DNA of 64,000 nt. It comes from Desmodus rotundus (taxonomy: Eukaryota; Chordata; Mammalia; Chiroptera; Phyllostomidae). The DNA lies in assembly GCF_022682495.2 (NCBI RefSeq), contig NC_071394.1, positions 25,206,470-25,270,469 of the forward strand, given 5' to 3'. The translations under genes and the position numbers were made by a program. Below the pieces are notes generated by a model, which was not told the origin of the DNA, ran no database searches, and saw only the letters and a list, made by a program, of their open reading frames with translations. Shown one piece after another: positions 11,477 through 23,290 of the stretch; the first letter of the stretch is position 1, and every line of letters begins with the position of its first letter.

Positions 11477-11888
11477 TGTCAACGTAAGGAAACATCAAAA
11501 CCTATAGAGAATCTTTATAGGAGTTTATATGAGCCAAAACTGAAGATAATTGTCTTGGAGCCAGATCTCAAATGCTCCGGGGAATAACAGGTTTGTGATT
11601 TCTTTTATGCATTTGAAATTTACATGGAGTGGGGAGAAAAGCAAGGAGGGGATCGGATTACAGGACAGTTAAGATCATGTGCTCTCTTGAAGGTTCATAC
11701 TCCCGGTACAATACTTCAAAGGTGTGTTAACCCAGATGCACGAGGACCATAGGCAGGGCTGGCTTAAAGCCTTTCACTGAAGAAGTGATGGGCCTGCCTT
11801 AGGACTGCCTACCGTGACCCGCCCAGGAATTTCTGATCAGGCCGCCCTGTGAGGTCACTTTTCACGGAGCCCCTGTTTTTTGTCCACA
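11477..11888 (-). mobile_element. Solo LTR, family alpha, copy 1
   Basis: 412 bp with TG...CA ends on the minus strand. It is the inverted homologue of 41560-41993: plus 'aaggtgtgttaacccagatg' here corresponds to 'catctaggttaacacacctt' there. Flanks 'tccc' (11473-11476) and 'tcca' (11889-11892) are a near-perfect 4-bp duplication. The polyadenylation signal has decayed from AATAAA. No internal retroviral sequence adjoins it. Confidence 0.8.
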
Positions 11889-12304
11889 TCCAATCTGTAG
11901 GCTGCCTTCAGGAGTCTCTTTTTAAATTTCCTATTCACATTTTTCTGATAACTTCAAAAAGGAAGTCTCAGTTCAGTTCTATGCAGTTGCAATGAAGACT
12001 TCTCTAACACTTGCTACTCTTCTTTTTTTTTTTTTTTTGATAACAATATTGGGGCTCCGGGCCCATAATCAACACTGGTATCTAGCTGGAATTTAATGAC
12101 ATTATTTTATCTTTATTGTACTACTTATATTCACAGTTAGCTGTAACTGTATTATCCATTTAGAGCAGTGACATAAAGTTTTCAAAATAAATATTTTATA
12201 TGAATAACATACAAGCAAAATAAGCTGATGTCATAATAGCACAAATGTATTTAAGCTTATGAAAGTAAACTGATTTAAATAAAAACAGTATGTCCCACCC
12301 TCCA
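11889..12304. other. AT-rich stretch with 16-T run
   Basis: Contains a T run at 12023-12038 that could be the tail of a minus-strand retrocopy. I could not recognise the body to its right, and no AATAAA lies at the expected distance on the minus strand. Confidence 0.4.
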
Positions 12305-12450
12305 AAAAATAAGTAATAATTACGTGACGAGATAGGGGTGTGAGCGAACACTACAGGTGGTAATCATACCGCAATATATAAATGTAGCGAATCAATGCAT
12401 ACACACTTTAAACATAGACAATGTTATTTGTCAACTCTATCTCACTAAAA
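12305..12450 (+). mobile_element. L1 3'-end fragment
   Basis: Diverged plus-strand L1 tail: 'gtggtaatcataccgcaata', 'tttaaacatagacaatgtta', 'tttgtcaactctatctcact', ending A-rich. Confidence 0.6.
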
Positions 12451-14130
12451 ATAAATATGTAAGTAAAACTATGTAAATATTCTGTATTTATGTCCAGAAG
12501 GTACATACTTACCACGAATTGTGCCATGGTAGGACAATCACTGAAATATGGAAAATGACTTCTGGGAAGAAGGAACAGGCAGCTCCCGCAGCCCAAAGTC
12601 AAAGGGCTGAGCGAGCCTGGGACACCAGCAGCCTCCCGGGGAGGGAGCGGGCAGATGAAGTTGAAGAGGTGGGCCAGAGTGGTGGCTGGGCAGGGCTGAG
12701 AGGTCAGTACTCACTATTTTCTCTCCAATACCATTAGAAGGCCACCAAAATTTAACTCTTTAATTGCCCATGAAAAGTATTAAGCTTTCAAAAGCCTCTT
12801 TGGTAGTGTCTACTTCAAAAGAGAGAGAAACTACAGAGTAGCATAAAAAAAAGTTTTTTAGTTTCTTTTCAAATCAGTAAGAGGAAGGCAATTTATACTC
12901 AAGGAATAAAACATGTGTTGTATAGTATTTTAAAAATGTACTTATTAAGAGATTAATATAATAGCTATTGCATTAACTATTAATAAAGTAGCATTTATTG
13001 GTTTACAAATAGGTTTTTACATTCTTTCTCCAAATTTGCTTTATAATTGTTACGTAGAAATAACTGTTAGTGGTTTTCTTTTTTAATCTCTGCTATGTAT
13101 TAAGCAATTCATGACCCAGAGAGATCATGAGTTTATTTCCCAATATGGGCTAAAATTTGAGTTCAACTCTTCTGATTCCAAATTTTGGTTCTGCATGCAA
13201 CAAAACATCCACTATTGGACCTAAAAGGTGAAGTTTTAGGCACGTTTTGATAAGAGGCAGGGACATATTGTTATTTTTTAATCAACTTAGTAACTAATCA
13301 GCAAATATTTGTTGAGGTCTTACTATGTTCCAACAGCTAGGAGGAATACATGCCAAGGAGTATGATGCAATTTTATAAACATAAGAAAAGTTAAAAAGCG
13401 ATAAAGAGGATGCTTTGGGGGCCCTGTGAATGGTCATCAGACTCTGCATCCTGTCTTTGGCACCATTCCAGGCAGTCAGCCCTAGGAGGGGAAAGGGCAT
13501 TCTCAGATGGGAACCGCAAAGGCTTTCAGAAAGCAATCTAGCAATTCTGTTAAAATTTAAAATACATAGAGACATAGATACAGAATGTGCCTCCTCAAAA
13601 TCTGCCACTTTGGCATATGGATGATTCTGAGCTCAAAACAAGGAAGACTCAGCAGACTAAAGAAAAATATGTACCTCTCCATTATCTACCAAAGAATTTA
13701 GAAAGAGGACCTGGCCTAGAAATAACTTTTTATCTGAATGGCCTCTCTGTATGGCAGGGCAAACATCTACTGACCAAGCGTACTCTTCTTATTGTCCCAT
13801 GAAGTACCCTTCTCTCTTTTGAAGCCTCAGGATCCTATCCCATTCCTTAGCTCCAGAAGACACATGAGTCTCAACTGCCTGATTTGCCCTTGGGTCTCAT
13901 ATTCTTATACCCCCATCCCATGTCAGGGTGGAAGAAATAGTTTCCTTCCCCAATAATCCTTTCAACATGAAAGGAGCTTTTAAGGTCTTGGTCATGTTCT
14001 GTTTCTTGATCTAGGTGTTGGTTGCATAGGGGTATTCAGTTTGTAAAATTTCATCAAGATGTACATCTTATGTGTTTTATATTTTAATGTATCTCATTTC
14101 TGTAGGAATATTTAATGAGAAGTTATACAA
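12451..14130. other. Unassigned AT-rich stretch
   Basis: A short phrase near 13300 ('aaatatttgttgaggtctta') resembles an L2 end on the minus strand. The minus frame 13294-13608 (104 codons) and plus frames have no recognised motif. Confidence 0.4.
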
Positions 14131-14149
14131 TAAATATATACACTCAATC

Positions 14150-15010
14150 CAGTAATCCTTTTCTAAGGAAGATATTCCATAGAAACAAGATGTTTATTTG
14201 CATCATTCATAGTGGCAAAAATTTGGACACAACATGAATACCCATTGATACAGTGAGGTACATCCATGTGGGAATGAGTATTCACTTATTAAAAAGAATG
14301 AATTACACTGACTTGGAAAGATTTCCATGTTTGTTGTTGAATGAAACCTAGGGATGTGGATAAAATATAATTTCATTTTAAAAATAACAAAAATTTACCA
14401 GTATAAATATATAAATATGTCTACATCATATTTTACGAGCACTGAGAAATGAGTGATGGATATATGAAACTGGAAAAGTCGGTGTTTGTGCTGCCTGTTG
14501 ATACCAGAACCAATAAGTAGAGACAAGGATTGAATCTTTATGGACACTATATTCAGATGCTGGTGATCTCAGAATACATTAGCTTCCAAAAGCTTCTCAT
14601 CACAAGCTGAGTTTTTTATAAGAAGAAGAAAGGGTAGGTAAGAGGTTTGGAAAAAAGGTTAATTGGATAAAAGTTGCAGTTTTCCTAGTAGTTCTTTATC
14701 TGTTGATCAACAAATTCTTTATCTGCACCAAGGACATTCCCTCGCTAGAACACATTGGCTCAGATAACGTCTCCATCCCTTGCAGACTCCGAGGGCACAA
14801 GGTTGAATGGCTTGCTGACCTCCTGGAGTCCTGCAGTCATGCATGCCAATTCCTGGAAGAACAGCTTTCCACATGTGTAAATCACTTAAGCCTATCAACT
14901 ATGACTGAAGCTAAACTCTTTAACTCTTGAGTTCCCCTATCATATACACAAAGCTGTTAACATTGATTTGTGGGCAAATAGGGAGGGCATAAACTTTTAT
15001 CTCCAAAATG
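14150..15010 (+). mobile_element. Old L1 (ORF2 end/3'UTR) split by LTR-beta copy 1
   Basis: Left part has 'ttcatagtggcaaaaatttg', 'gaatacccattgatacagtg' and 'tggaaagatttccatgtttg', the plus-strand end of an old L1. It breaks at 'gatggatata' (14464) and resumes at 14943 with 'tatacacaaagctgttaaca', giving a continuous L1 phrase when the LTR is removed. Confidence 0.8.
14465..14942 (-). mobile_element. Solo LTR, family beta, copy 1
   Basis: 478 bp, minus orientation. It aligns along its length with 15612-16101 ('ccaataagtagagacaagga' versus 'ccaataagcagagacaggga'). A TATA box is seen as plus 'ttttttataagaag', while the polyadenylation signal position is mutated. Exact 4-bp duplications TATA at 14461-14464 and 14943-14946 bound it, and the empty L1 site can be read through. 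A 4-bp duplication fits the ERV1/gammaretrovirus-like class. No gag, pol or env sequence is attached. Confidence 0.88.
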
Positions 15011-15041
15011 TAGCAAGAGTCATAATGGAATTTCTTGAAAA

Positions 15042-16200
15042 CAAATAGACTTTATTTTTAAAAACAATTTTAGATTACAGAAAAATATATAGATTACAGA
15101 AAAATTGAGCAGCTAGTACAGATTCCCTATATATCTCAGCCCTATTAGTAAGTAATGTGTTTCATTAGTATGGTACACGTGTTGCGAATAATCCACCAAT
15201 ATTAACACATTGTTATTAACCCGAGTCCATACTTTATTCAGATTTCCTTACGCCCTGTTTCTGTTTCAGAATACTGTACTAAGTTGTCATGTCTCCTTAG
15301 GCTCCTCTGGGACATTCTCTCAGGCTTGTCTTATTTCCGAAAGACTTTGACAGTCTTGAAGAGTCATTGTCAGCCATATTGCAGGATGTAGCTCTGCTGG
15401 AATTTATTTGATGTTATTCTCATAGACAGACTGGGGTAATGGATTTTTGGGAAGAAGATCGTGGAAGTAAAGTGTCATTTCACATATCTTGTCAAGGGGA
15501 CATACTACAAACAGGATTTCTGACTGTCAATGTGGACACTGATCACCAGGCTCAAGTAGTGTTTGTCGGGTTTCTTCACTGAACTCTTCCCCTCACTTTC
15601 CAAACTGTAGTTGGAACCAGAAAAGCTGGGGTTCATGCTCCCTGTCACTGCCAGATCCAATAAGCAGAGACAGGGACTGAATCTTTATGGGCGCTTTATT
15701 CAGGTGGTTGGCAATCTGAGAAGACAGCGGGTTTGTACCCTAACAGACCGTCTTCAAGCCCATTCTAAAATGGCCCTTTTTATAAGGAGAACAAAGTGTA
15801 GGTAAGGGCTTTGGAATTCACGGAAAAGTTAATTGGATTAAAAAACTGCAGCCTTCTTGTCTTGGGCGTGCTCTTTAGCTGTGTCCTGGGTGGGCATCTC
15901 ACCCTGGAGCACAATGGCTCAGACACCATCTGAATTGCCTGCGGTCCTCCTGAGGCACAAAGGTGGAACTGCTTATGGTCTCCTGGAGACAAGGTGGGTC
16001 ATACCTTCAGTTCCTGGAACAACAGCTTTTACATGCAGCGATTACTAAGCCTATTAGTCATTACTTAAACTAAAATTTTCCAACTTCCAAGTCCCCCATC
16101 GTAGTCTTTGGAAGAAAGTCACTACATACAGCCTGCACTCTTCCTTTAGGGCAGAATGGCTATGAAAATCAGTTGAAATTCTTCTGCACAGGGCAATTAT
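15042..16200 (-). mobile_element. Old L1 3'UTR fragment split by LTR-beta copy 2
   Basis: Minus-strand L1 3' region: 'aatagactttatttttaaaa', 'tccatactttattcagattt', 'ttgtcatgtctccttaggct' and 'gggttt.ttcactgaa' to 15611, then 'ctttggaagaaagtcactac' after 16105. Both sides belong to the same L1 phrase. Confidence 0.75.
15612..16101 (-). mobile_element. Solo LTR, family beta, copy 2
   Basis: 490 bp, minus orientation. The polyadenylation signal is intact (plus 'tttatt' at 15695-15700). TATA is seen as plus 'ctttttataagg' and CCAAT as plus 'ttaattggatt', in correct promoter order on the minus strand. Exact 4-bp duplications TAGT flank it at 15608-15611 and 16102-16105. It is better preserved than copy 1, 670 bp to the left. 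Confidence 0.88.
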
Positions 16201-17515
16201 AGTGGAATTTTAAGTGAGGAGATCATAAGTGCATTACACAAAGGTCACAGTTAAATTTCCCCAAGGGTGCAACTCTGCTTCCTGCAAAGAAATACCAAGG
16301 TCAAAACACCTTTTTCCTCTCTCTGAAGTAGTAAAATTTGCTGCAAGTTCCCAGGGCTAACCACTTTGGGGCAAATCAGGAGCAAATAATGCCTGCGAGA
16401 GCTCAGAGCACTGCGAGCCCTGTGGGTGAAATCTGAAGGTTTAGCCTTAGCTTTCAATAGGAAAAAAAACCCCACAACAACAACTTGTGTGTAACTTGGA
16501 TCACTGTTGTTGGTTGATGCCCCATCTGGTCAAAGGACAAGGTGACTGGGAAAGGGGAAGTACCTCTAATGTGGGTACTTCCTAAAACACTGTACCAAAA
16601 ACAAAGGGCCATTTTTGGCAAGGTTTCTTCAACTGGGTTTGAGGAGAAAAAGCCTGAAGGCCACTGAGTTGGGTTACTCCGAGTATAATGGGATAATTGT
16701 CTGAGGGAGTATGGTGGCCATGAAAATGGGAAAGCATAATTTTATATCAGACACTACTATCTATCACTTTAGACGCTGCATTAGATAGCTACTATGCTAT
16801 TAGCAATATGTCCACCGCTTCTACTTGTCTGATGAGGATAGATAGAGGTTCTGAACCAAAGTGCCTTTAGCTCCTGTGTCTGTTCTCTGTGTCCCTCTGC
16901 CACACAGAACTACGTATAGTTCTGTAGTATAGATGTGTTGTACTTTTAACACCACATCTACCATATATTTCTTGCATATTTCCATCTCTTGTTGGAAAAA
17001 ATTAGGGTTCTAGAAATTTCCATGTTTCACAGCAAGAAAGAGATTTGAATTTTAAACCAATATATATTCTCACATAAATATGAGAAATTTTCACAGTGCA
17101 GTAGTATCCTGCCTATGTGTCAATGCACTCTGATTATTTCTCTTCTCTTTTATTAAAATAATAACAATAGTAAACAACCTATTGGAATTGGCTTCACAGA
17201 CCACAAGTAGCCTCAAAATTTAAAAAATATTTGTACTACAGGAATGTTCAACGTATGTTCAAATGCCAACTCAATCAAGCAACCTTCTGTTTACCAATTC
17301 AGGAAAGGGAAAAGCCTGGTTAGAAGACTCTAGTCCAGGATTAAAAACTCAAATGCCTTCCGGGGACAGGTGTAACTTAAATATAAGTCATTTGTCCTAT
17401 GTCATTGGAATATTGAAAATGAAGAAGACTTGTTTTTCTGAAAGTAGTTTCTTTTTTAAAAAAGTTGAGACCCTTTGTCTTTGGAGAGATATATTTTGGT
17501 TCACAAAGAGGTTTC
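16201..17515. other. Unassigned stretch
   Basis: AT-rich toward the right end. No repeat or exon recognised; the 109-codon plus frame at 17263-17592 runs into the adjacent microsatellite. Confidence 0.4.
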
Positions 17516-17562
17516 CTCTTCCTTCCTTCCTTCCTTCCTTCCTTCCTTCCTTCCTTCCTTCC
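17516..17562. repeat. (TTCC)n microsatellite
   Basis: About eleven nearly perfect ttcc/cctt units. It encodes PSFL repeats on the plus strand and GRKE repeats on the minus strand, so the overlapping frames are artefacts. Confidence 0.97.
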
Positions 17563-17674
17563 GCAAGAACAAATTCCTACCACCCTATTTAAAATAAGTT
17601 ATCTTCTCTACCCACCTCTATATTCTACTTCAACTGCTTATTTGTTTCCTTCCTTGCCGATGAAAGGTTGCAAA

Positions 17675-17830
17675 TTAAGTTGTACACTTGCTTTGTGACT
17701 GTCTCCCCAGCAGCATGTAAGCTGCACAAGGTAATCACCCCGATTCTCCTGTTCACTATTGCAGCCACAGTACCGAGCAGTGCATGGCACATACCGGATG
17801 CTCACTAAACATTTGTTGAATGGATATTTG
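17675..17830 (+). mobile_element. L2 3' end
   Basis: 'catgtaagctgcacaaggta', 'tgttcactattgcagccaca', 'gtgcatggcacataccggat' and 'aacatttgttgaatggatat' match the order of an L2 3' terminus. Confidence 0.8.
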
Positions 17831-17834
17831 GGTG

Positions 17835-19073
17835 GATTCATAGGTGACAGACGGGTGGATGAAGAAAAGACAAAAACAAAGTTTCCGAATCTGCCAAACT
17901 GAGGATCCTACCAGGCAAAGCCTGGTGACCCTGCCAGGTAATACCTACGCATTAAGACCTATTCTGAAATAGCTGCTATACACCTTTGCTTCTAAATTCA
18001 TTCATTTGTAAAATGTCCCATCCATTAAAATTTTATATTCCTTGTTAATATACTATGTCAGCCTACAGACTTAAGAATATTTCTTAAACATAGGATATTA
18101 TCTCTCATTTGAAGGAGTGGTCTGCCTAGTCTTCTCAGATTTAAAATACAGCAAGGCTGGTCCTTTGGCCACACAAAGTGAATTCCACACTAGAAGGAAG
18201 CTTTCCTCTGCATGGGAAAGTCACATTTGTGTTCAGGTGAAGTATCTGCATAATTAGATTCATTCCTGCTCCTGGGTTTTTAGGCTTACCCGTTGCTGTT
18301 TGTATCTTAATATATGAGAAAATCAGACCTTGTGTGATTACACGTGGTTTTCTCTCTCACATTTCATGATCATATTCCTTGGGACCAGTGGAAGGGGATT
18401 AATCCAAACCGTGAGGTACACTTCGAGATGTAACCAGTTCCTAATGTTGGCCCTGATATACCCTTTTTATTTTTTTAGTAGAATCCCCATTCGTGAAAGA
18501 CTGGATGGGAAGCAGGAATCCTCCTGCCAGTCCAGAAGCTGGAGGGTGAGCCTGTGTCAGCCAATCAGATGCTCACATCCAGACTCCTGCATCTCAAAGG
18601 ACTGACACTATAGTTCAAGGACATTATTTGATGTGGCTGCAGCAGGGCGGGGAGAACATTAGACGGTGAGAAGGTTGTGCTCTCTGTAGAAACGAGTCAG
18701 AGTGTTCCTGCAGTGTGACCCGGGCATGTTTTTCCTGCTGCTCAGCTCTCCTGCCTATTTTCTGGGCCTGATTCCCCAGCCTCCCCATTGGTTCTGTGAA
18801 CACAATATCCTTCCAGTACAGTCCAATAAATAAGTTATCAAGGGTCTGTTTCTGTAGTCGACACTGTGATGAACTCTCCAAATTCCCTTTCAAGTCTGAA
18901 GGATTTATTTTCTCAGCTGTTGAGTGGGCTGCTGGCAGGCTGGCCACAGCTGACGGCCCTCTGCAGGGCTGCCTCAGCTGAAGAGGGTCTCATTACCCAA
19001 GATCCCTACCAGGCAGTCTGAGTCGGAGACTGGTCAATCTAGAGTAGGGTGGTCTGGCCCCTTATCCCACCTG
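17835..19073. other. Unassigned stretch
   Basis: No repeat, RNA or splice-bounded frame recognised; the 107-codon minus frame at 18624-18947 shows no motif. Confidence 0.4.
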
Positions 19074-19248
19074 GTTGGCAATAAAATTAACGATGCTCAG
19101 ATAATTTCAGATAAAACGCTTTTCAGTATAAGTATGTTGTAAGTGTTATAGGAGGCATATTTATCTTAAAAATCATTCATTGTTTCTCTGAAATTCAAAT
19201 TTAGCTGGTCATCCTGTATTTTTATTTGCTAAATCTGGCAACATTAAA
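19074..19248. mobile_element. Palindromic MITE-like repeat, copy 2
   Basis: Left arm 'ggcaataaaattaacgatgc' and 'tttcagataaaacgc' are answered by inverted 'gtcatcctgtatttttattt' and 'gctaaatctggcaac'; the centre 'cagtataagtatgttgtaag' matches copy 1 at 3958-4150. Confidence 0.5.
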
Positions 19249-19249
19249 C

Positions 19250-20690
19250 TCGGGCAACTCTGAAGGTCCATGCCAACCTTAGAGGCTTCTGTGGGGTTAG
19301 CTGAGGCCCACAGAGAGACTGCATTTTAGCCCATCTTTTACCTCTGCCCACCCCTGCTTCCGTCTCTGCACTTTCCCTCCTTAGGTGGTGTCTCCAAGGC
19401 CATTCCTGATAAGGTAGCACTTTGAGCTGATCTCTGTCTCAGAGCCTGACCCCCAGGCAACCCCACCTGTAACAGTTTCTCTTCCTTGCCCAAGGGGTAA
19501 CCAACTGTCCTAATTTTCCCAGGACTGAGGGGTGTCCTGAGATGAGGGATCACCCTACCTTGTAGCCAGGAATTACAACAGATACAACTTTCAATAGCTT
19601 GGGTGACCAGAAAGTGTCACTGCCACTTGCCCTTTGAGTTACCTAATAGACAGACTATGGGCCTGGACTTTTGCCTTATTATCTGTGCCCAGAACTCCCA
19701 TGCTGTGCCAGAACCAAATCTTTGTTCCACTGAGGCCCTGAAATCCTGCCTTTTCCCACAGATCAGAGACTGTGCCGCCTGCAGCTGTTACTTCCTGAGC
19801 TGGGCAATTATCTGGTGGCTGGATTCTCCCTGTTCTAGTTACAAGACTGGTCTATCCATTTCCCATTCACCCCTCTTACTTGCTTCCGACTTGCTTCTGT
19901 GAAATTTCTATTCAATAGCTCAGATGTCTTCTCCAGGGCTAGTCTTCTCTTTCCAGAGCTGACTTTTTCTCTTTCTTAATAGCCCATGTTTCTGAATCCG
20001 TATGCCTCTCTTCTGATTGGAAACCTAGGACTAGTATGAGAAAGACTCATGTCGTTAACAATGACATTAACTGAACCTTCCCTATATACCACACACTGCA
20101 CTAGGAGCTTTATTCATTCATTCATTCATTCAAAAATCGTATTGATTGTCAGCAATATGGCAAGTATGATGCAAATAACATTCGGGTTCTAACAGTGAAT
20201 GAGAAGATAAGGTGTCTGCCCAAGTTTGGGGTGTGGGGTGGGGCTTCCTGTCTCATGTGGGATGCAGTCAAGAAGCAAGTGTAGCTGGTACACTTGCCCA
20301 CACCTTACACTTTCCAGTAACCTGCCCTGGAGCACCTGGAGTTGGAAGTGTTCAGAAGTTGACCCCCTCTCCCCCAGTGGCACTTAGCCAAGGACTGACT
20401 GGTGCAGGACTATGAACGCACAGCTCATTTACTTCCTGTTGGGGTAACTCAGAGGCAGAATTTATACTGCAGAGCTCCCCATTGAGATGACTTTGAGGCT
20501 GGGGCTTTACCTGAAATCTCACCCTTATCTTGCCTTCTCACCCACCACTGACCTGCTTCCCCCACGTCCTTACCTATCTCCCCGGGGAGCTTTTCTTTAA
20601 TAAATCACTTGCACATGAATCCTTGTCTCAGGATCTATTCCTAGTGAGCCTGACTCAAGACAGCAGTAAGTAAATAAGTCATGATAAGCT
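19250..20690. other. Unassigned stretch with (ATTC)n
   Basis: Contains the short tandem tattcattcattcattcatt at 20111-20132, probably inside a decayed L2 or MIR end on the minus strand (20060-20200). Nothing else recognised. Confidence 0.4.
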
Positions 20691-20699
20691 GTAACCAGT

Positions 20700-21300
20700 C
20701 TATGAGGAAAGTATTGTGACAGAGAACAATGGCGAGATCTATTTTAGACAAGGAGGACAGGAAAGGCCACCCAAAGAGGGAACATTTCAGCCAAGAAGGA
20801 CTCAGATGTATGATTAGCCAGGGAAAGAGTATTTCAGGCAAAGGAAATGGAAAGGACAAAGATCTCAAGGCATGAGGGAGCGTGGCACTTGGCATGTTCT
20901 AGAAATTGTCCAAACACTAATGGGGATGATCGATGGCAAGTAGTGATGGGGACAGGGGCACAGGAAGGCAGAGGCCAACTCATATGGCACCTTGCAGGCC
21001 ATGATAAGGACCTTGAAGTTTACTGTGAATGAGATGAACTACCACTGGAGAGTTTTCAGCTGAGGCGTGTTACCATCTGCTTAATACCTTTAAATGATTG
21101 TGCTGGCCACCTCACAGAGGTGGAAGAAAAGGAGCTGGGAGACTGCAGCAATTGCCCGGTAGTGAAATGAGAGGTGGTGTCAACTGGGACCAAGGACGTG
21201 GAAGTGGACAGAGAAAAAGTACATTTTGGAAGTAAAGTTGACAGAACCTGCTAATGGGAATTAGTAAGAGGGATTAGTTAAGAATGATGCTCAGTTTCCT
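20700..21300 (-). mobile_element. L2 ORF2 region, minus strand
   Basis: Plus text such as 'ggcaccttgcaggccatgat', 'aaggaccttgaagtttactg' and 'gagttttcagctgaggcgtg' is the reverse complement of the L2 reverse-transcriptase region. It is heavily diverged and has no open frame. Confidence 0.65.
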
Positions 21301-21469
21301 TATTTTAGTAATTGGGTGAATATTGGCACATTTCATCAAGAGGGATTGTAACAGTGGAAAATTGTAATAAGGGGGAATTGTCACCCACCCCACCATTCTT
21401 TTGGCATTGTTTCTATGAGTGCTGACTCTGACTAATATGTAATTTGTAGATTTAAAAACACCCACATTT

Positions 21470-21866
21470 GTATAAGAATCCTAGGAAGTAACTCCAAAAT
21501 ATAAAGACTCTGACCTTCAGGCATCCCAGCTCCAGGAGGTTTGCTGACCTTCAACCGTGGAGCCAGGATGACGTAAAGCCAAGATGACAGGAAGCCAGGA
21601 TGACTAAACCAGGATGATGCACACTGGACCAGCACTTGCCTTATCGGGATGGACTGTGCTCGTCTGCACTGAGAGGACTTTGCAAGCCCCTCCCTTGATC
21701 TCTATGTTCTGCTTCCCTCTCCCTCCTAATAAAAACCTCTGCCTGCACTGAGAGAGGGAGATGGGCTTTGAGATGTGAGTCCCCTGTCTTCCAGATGGCC
21801 AGCATCTGAAATCAACCTCTTTCCTTTCAATCAGCACCTGCCTCTCAAGTCCTGCATTTGGTTACA
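21470..21866 (+). mobile_element. LTR-like element with tandem 16-mers
   Basis: Plus orientation proposed: candidate start 'tgtataagaatcctaggaag', three direct repeats at 21561-21607, polyadenylation signal AATAAA near 21728 followed by a GT/CT-rich stretch, and end 'catttggttaca'. The repeats would lie in U3. No duplication or second copy was found, so this is a tentative solo LTR. Confidence 0.42.
21561..21618. repeat. Tandem repeat, period about 16 bp
   Basis: Units 'agccaggatgacgtaa', 'agccaagatgacagga' and 'agccaggatgactaa', then a partial 'accaggatgatg'. The first contains TGACGTAA, a CRE-like half palindrome. Confidence 0.85.
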
Positions 21867-21924
21867 GGATCACTAGGAAAGAATAAAAATTTGGGAACAG
21901 AGAAGTCCACACATAATCTAATTA

Positions 21925-22060
21925 TATTCTCACCAAAGCCCTTTAACTACTGTGGAAACTGAGGCAGGGGGAAGTAGCTGACTCCAGCTTACAGCTAGTA
22001 CATTGTAGATCAGAACTGAAACCCTGATCTGAATACTGACCCTGGCCAGTCTGGGCTGTC
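21925..22060 (-). repeat. MIR SINE fragment
   Basis: Reverse-oriented MIR core: 'ctactgtggaaactgaggca' followed by 'agctagtacattgtagatca' and 'gaactgaaaccctgatctga'. Confidence 0.6.
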
Positions 22061-22064
22061 ACAG

Positions 22065-23130
22065 CAGGCACCAGCCTTATTTTCAGAAAAGGCCTTCTGT
22101 CCCCAGAAAGCAAGCTGAAGAACTCTCCATAGATGCTGAGGCTGAAAGAGATGGGGGAGAAGAAGGTGCCCTAACCCCTCAGGAGACTGATCAGGGAGCT
22201 TACCTTGAAAATTATTTTAACTCCTGTCAAAGTTTGGCTAAAAGAGCATCTAACAAAATCCCCTCCCATTTGGGGCAGGAAAGTGATGCCTCTTTATAGC
22301 CTTGTGGGAAACAGTGGGTGGTTAGGGTTCGTAGGGTGGCATGGCCAGGGCTCCAGTGCCCCCTCCCCAGTCTTACAGCCCTCACTCCAGCCAGGATCGA
22401 CTACCTGCTGTTCCCCCGTGTAGCAAGCTCTTTCATGCCTTTGTCAAAGGCACATGCTGTTCCCTCTGGGGGTGGGTTGGGCAAGGGGACAGGGAGTGGA
22501 TGTTCCTTCCCAACCTTTTACCTTGTGACAACACCTCCTTTACCTTTAGGACTTAGCTCTAAAGTTAGCTTCTCTGGGAAGTCACCTCCACCTCCCCAGG
22601 CAGTGTTAGTCACCTCTGTGCTCTGTTAAGGCATGTGTTGTACACTTAACTGCCCCCATTTTGCAGGTGTGGAAAATCTGAAGCTATACAGCCACTGGAA
22701 GGTGTGGTGCTGGTCACGAGCACTAGAAAATCCTGTACCACATGAACCATGGGGCAAGAGAGTTTCCAGATGACCCCTCCAGCCTGGCTGGGTGAGGACA
22801 AGGATTCAGGAATGATGGCTGTGAAGGTAGACTAAGGGAAGGCCCTTTGAGAGGCAATGACATGGGTTACTTTATTCTACTTCTGAAACCTTTTGCCACT
22901 GAGGTTCACAAGCGGAAGTCATTCCTTGACAGGCCATGTGGCCGTGAGCACCTGACTCAGTTTGTCTGCCTTACTCAAGAAGATCCCAGGTATGGCTCTC
23001 CACTAAGTGTCCTGAACTTGTCCTGCCTGCACACGGCACTGTGCAAAGCCAGTTAAAGAAAACTCATCCTGTTTTATATCTATCTCTGGGTCCCTACTAA
23101 AGTTTGCATTAGTAACATCTCCCATTTCTG
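22065..23130. other. Mostly unassigned; weak L2 piece
   Basis: A possible L2 3' fragment at 22530-22640 ('agcttctctgggaagtcacc'). The rest shows no gene; the 103-codon frame at 22318-22629 is proline/leucine-rich without motif. Confidence 0.4.
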
Positions 23131-23290
23131 TGGAACTTAACAGCTCACAAATAACCATAACGTTTCATTTTAATATTCACACGAAATCAGGGTGACTCTG
23201 CTGTAAATCCATGTCACAGATGAAGAAATTGAGGCTCCAGGTGGTCAAGTACCTTGGCAGGAAGTAGCAGCCAGGTGCCCCATTTGCGAG
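23130..23290 (-). repeat. MIR SINE fragment
   Basis: 'gaagaaattgaggctccagg' preceded by a decayed cccattt-type core; reverse-oriented MIR. Confidence 0.5.

Noticed and set aside
14465..16101. A single provirus with two LTRs
   Set aside because: The two LTRs have different target-site duplications, and the DNA between them is L1, not retroviral genes.
17377..17698. Frames with PSFL or GRKE repeats
   Set aside because: Produced by the (TTCC)n microsatellite.
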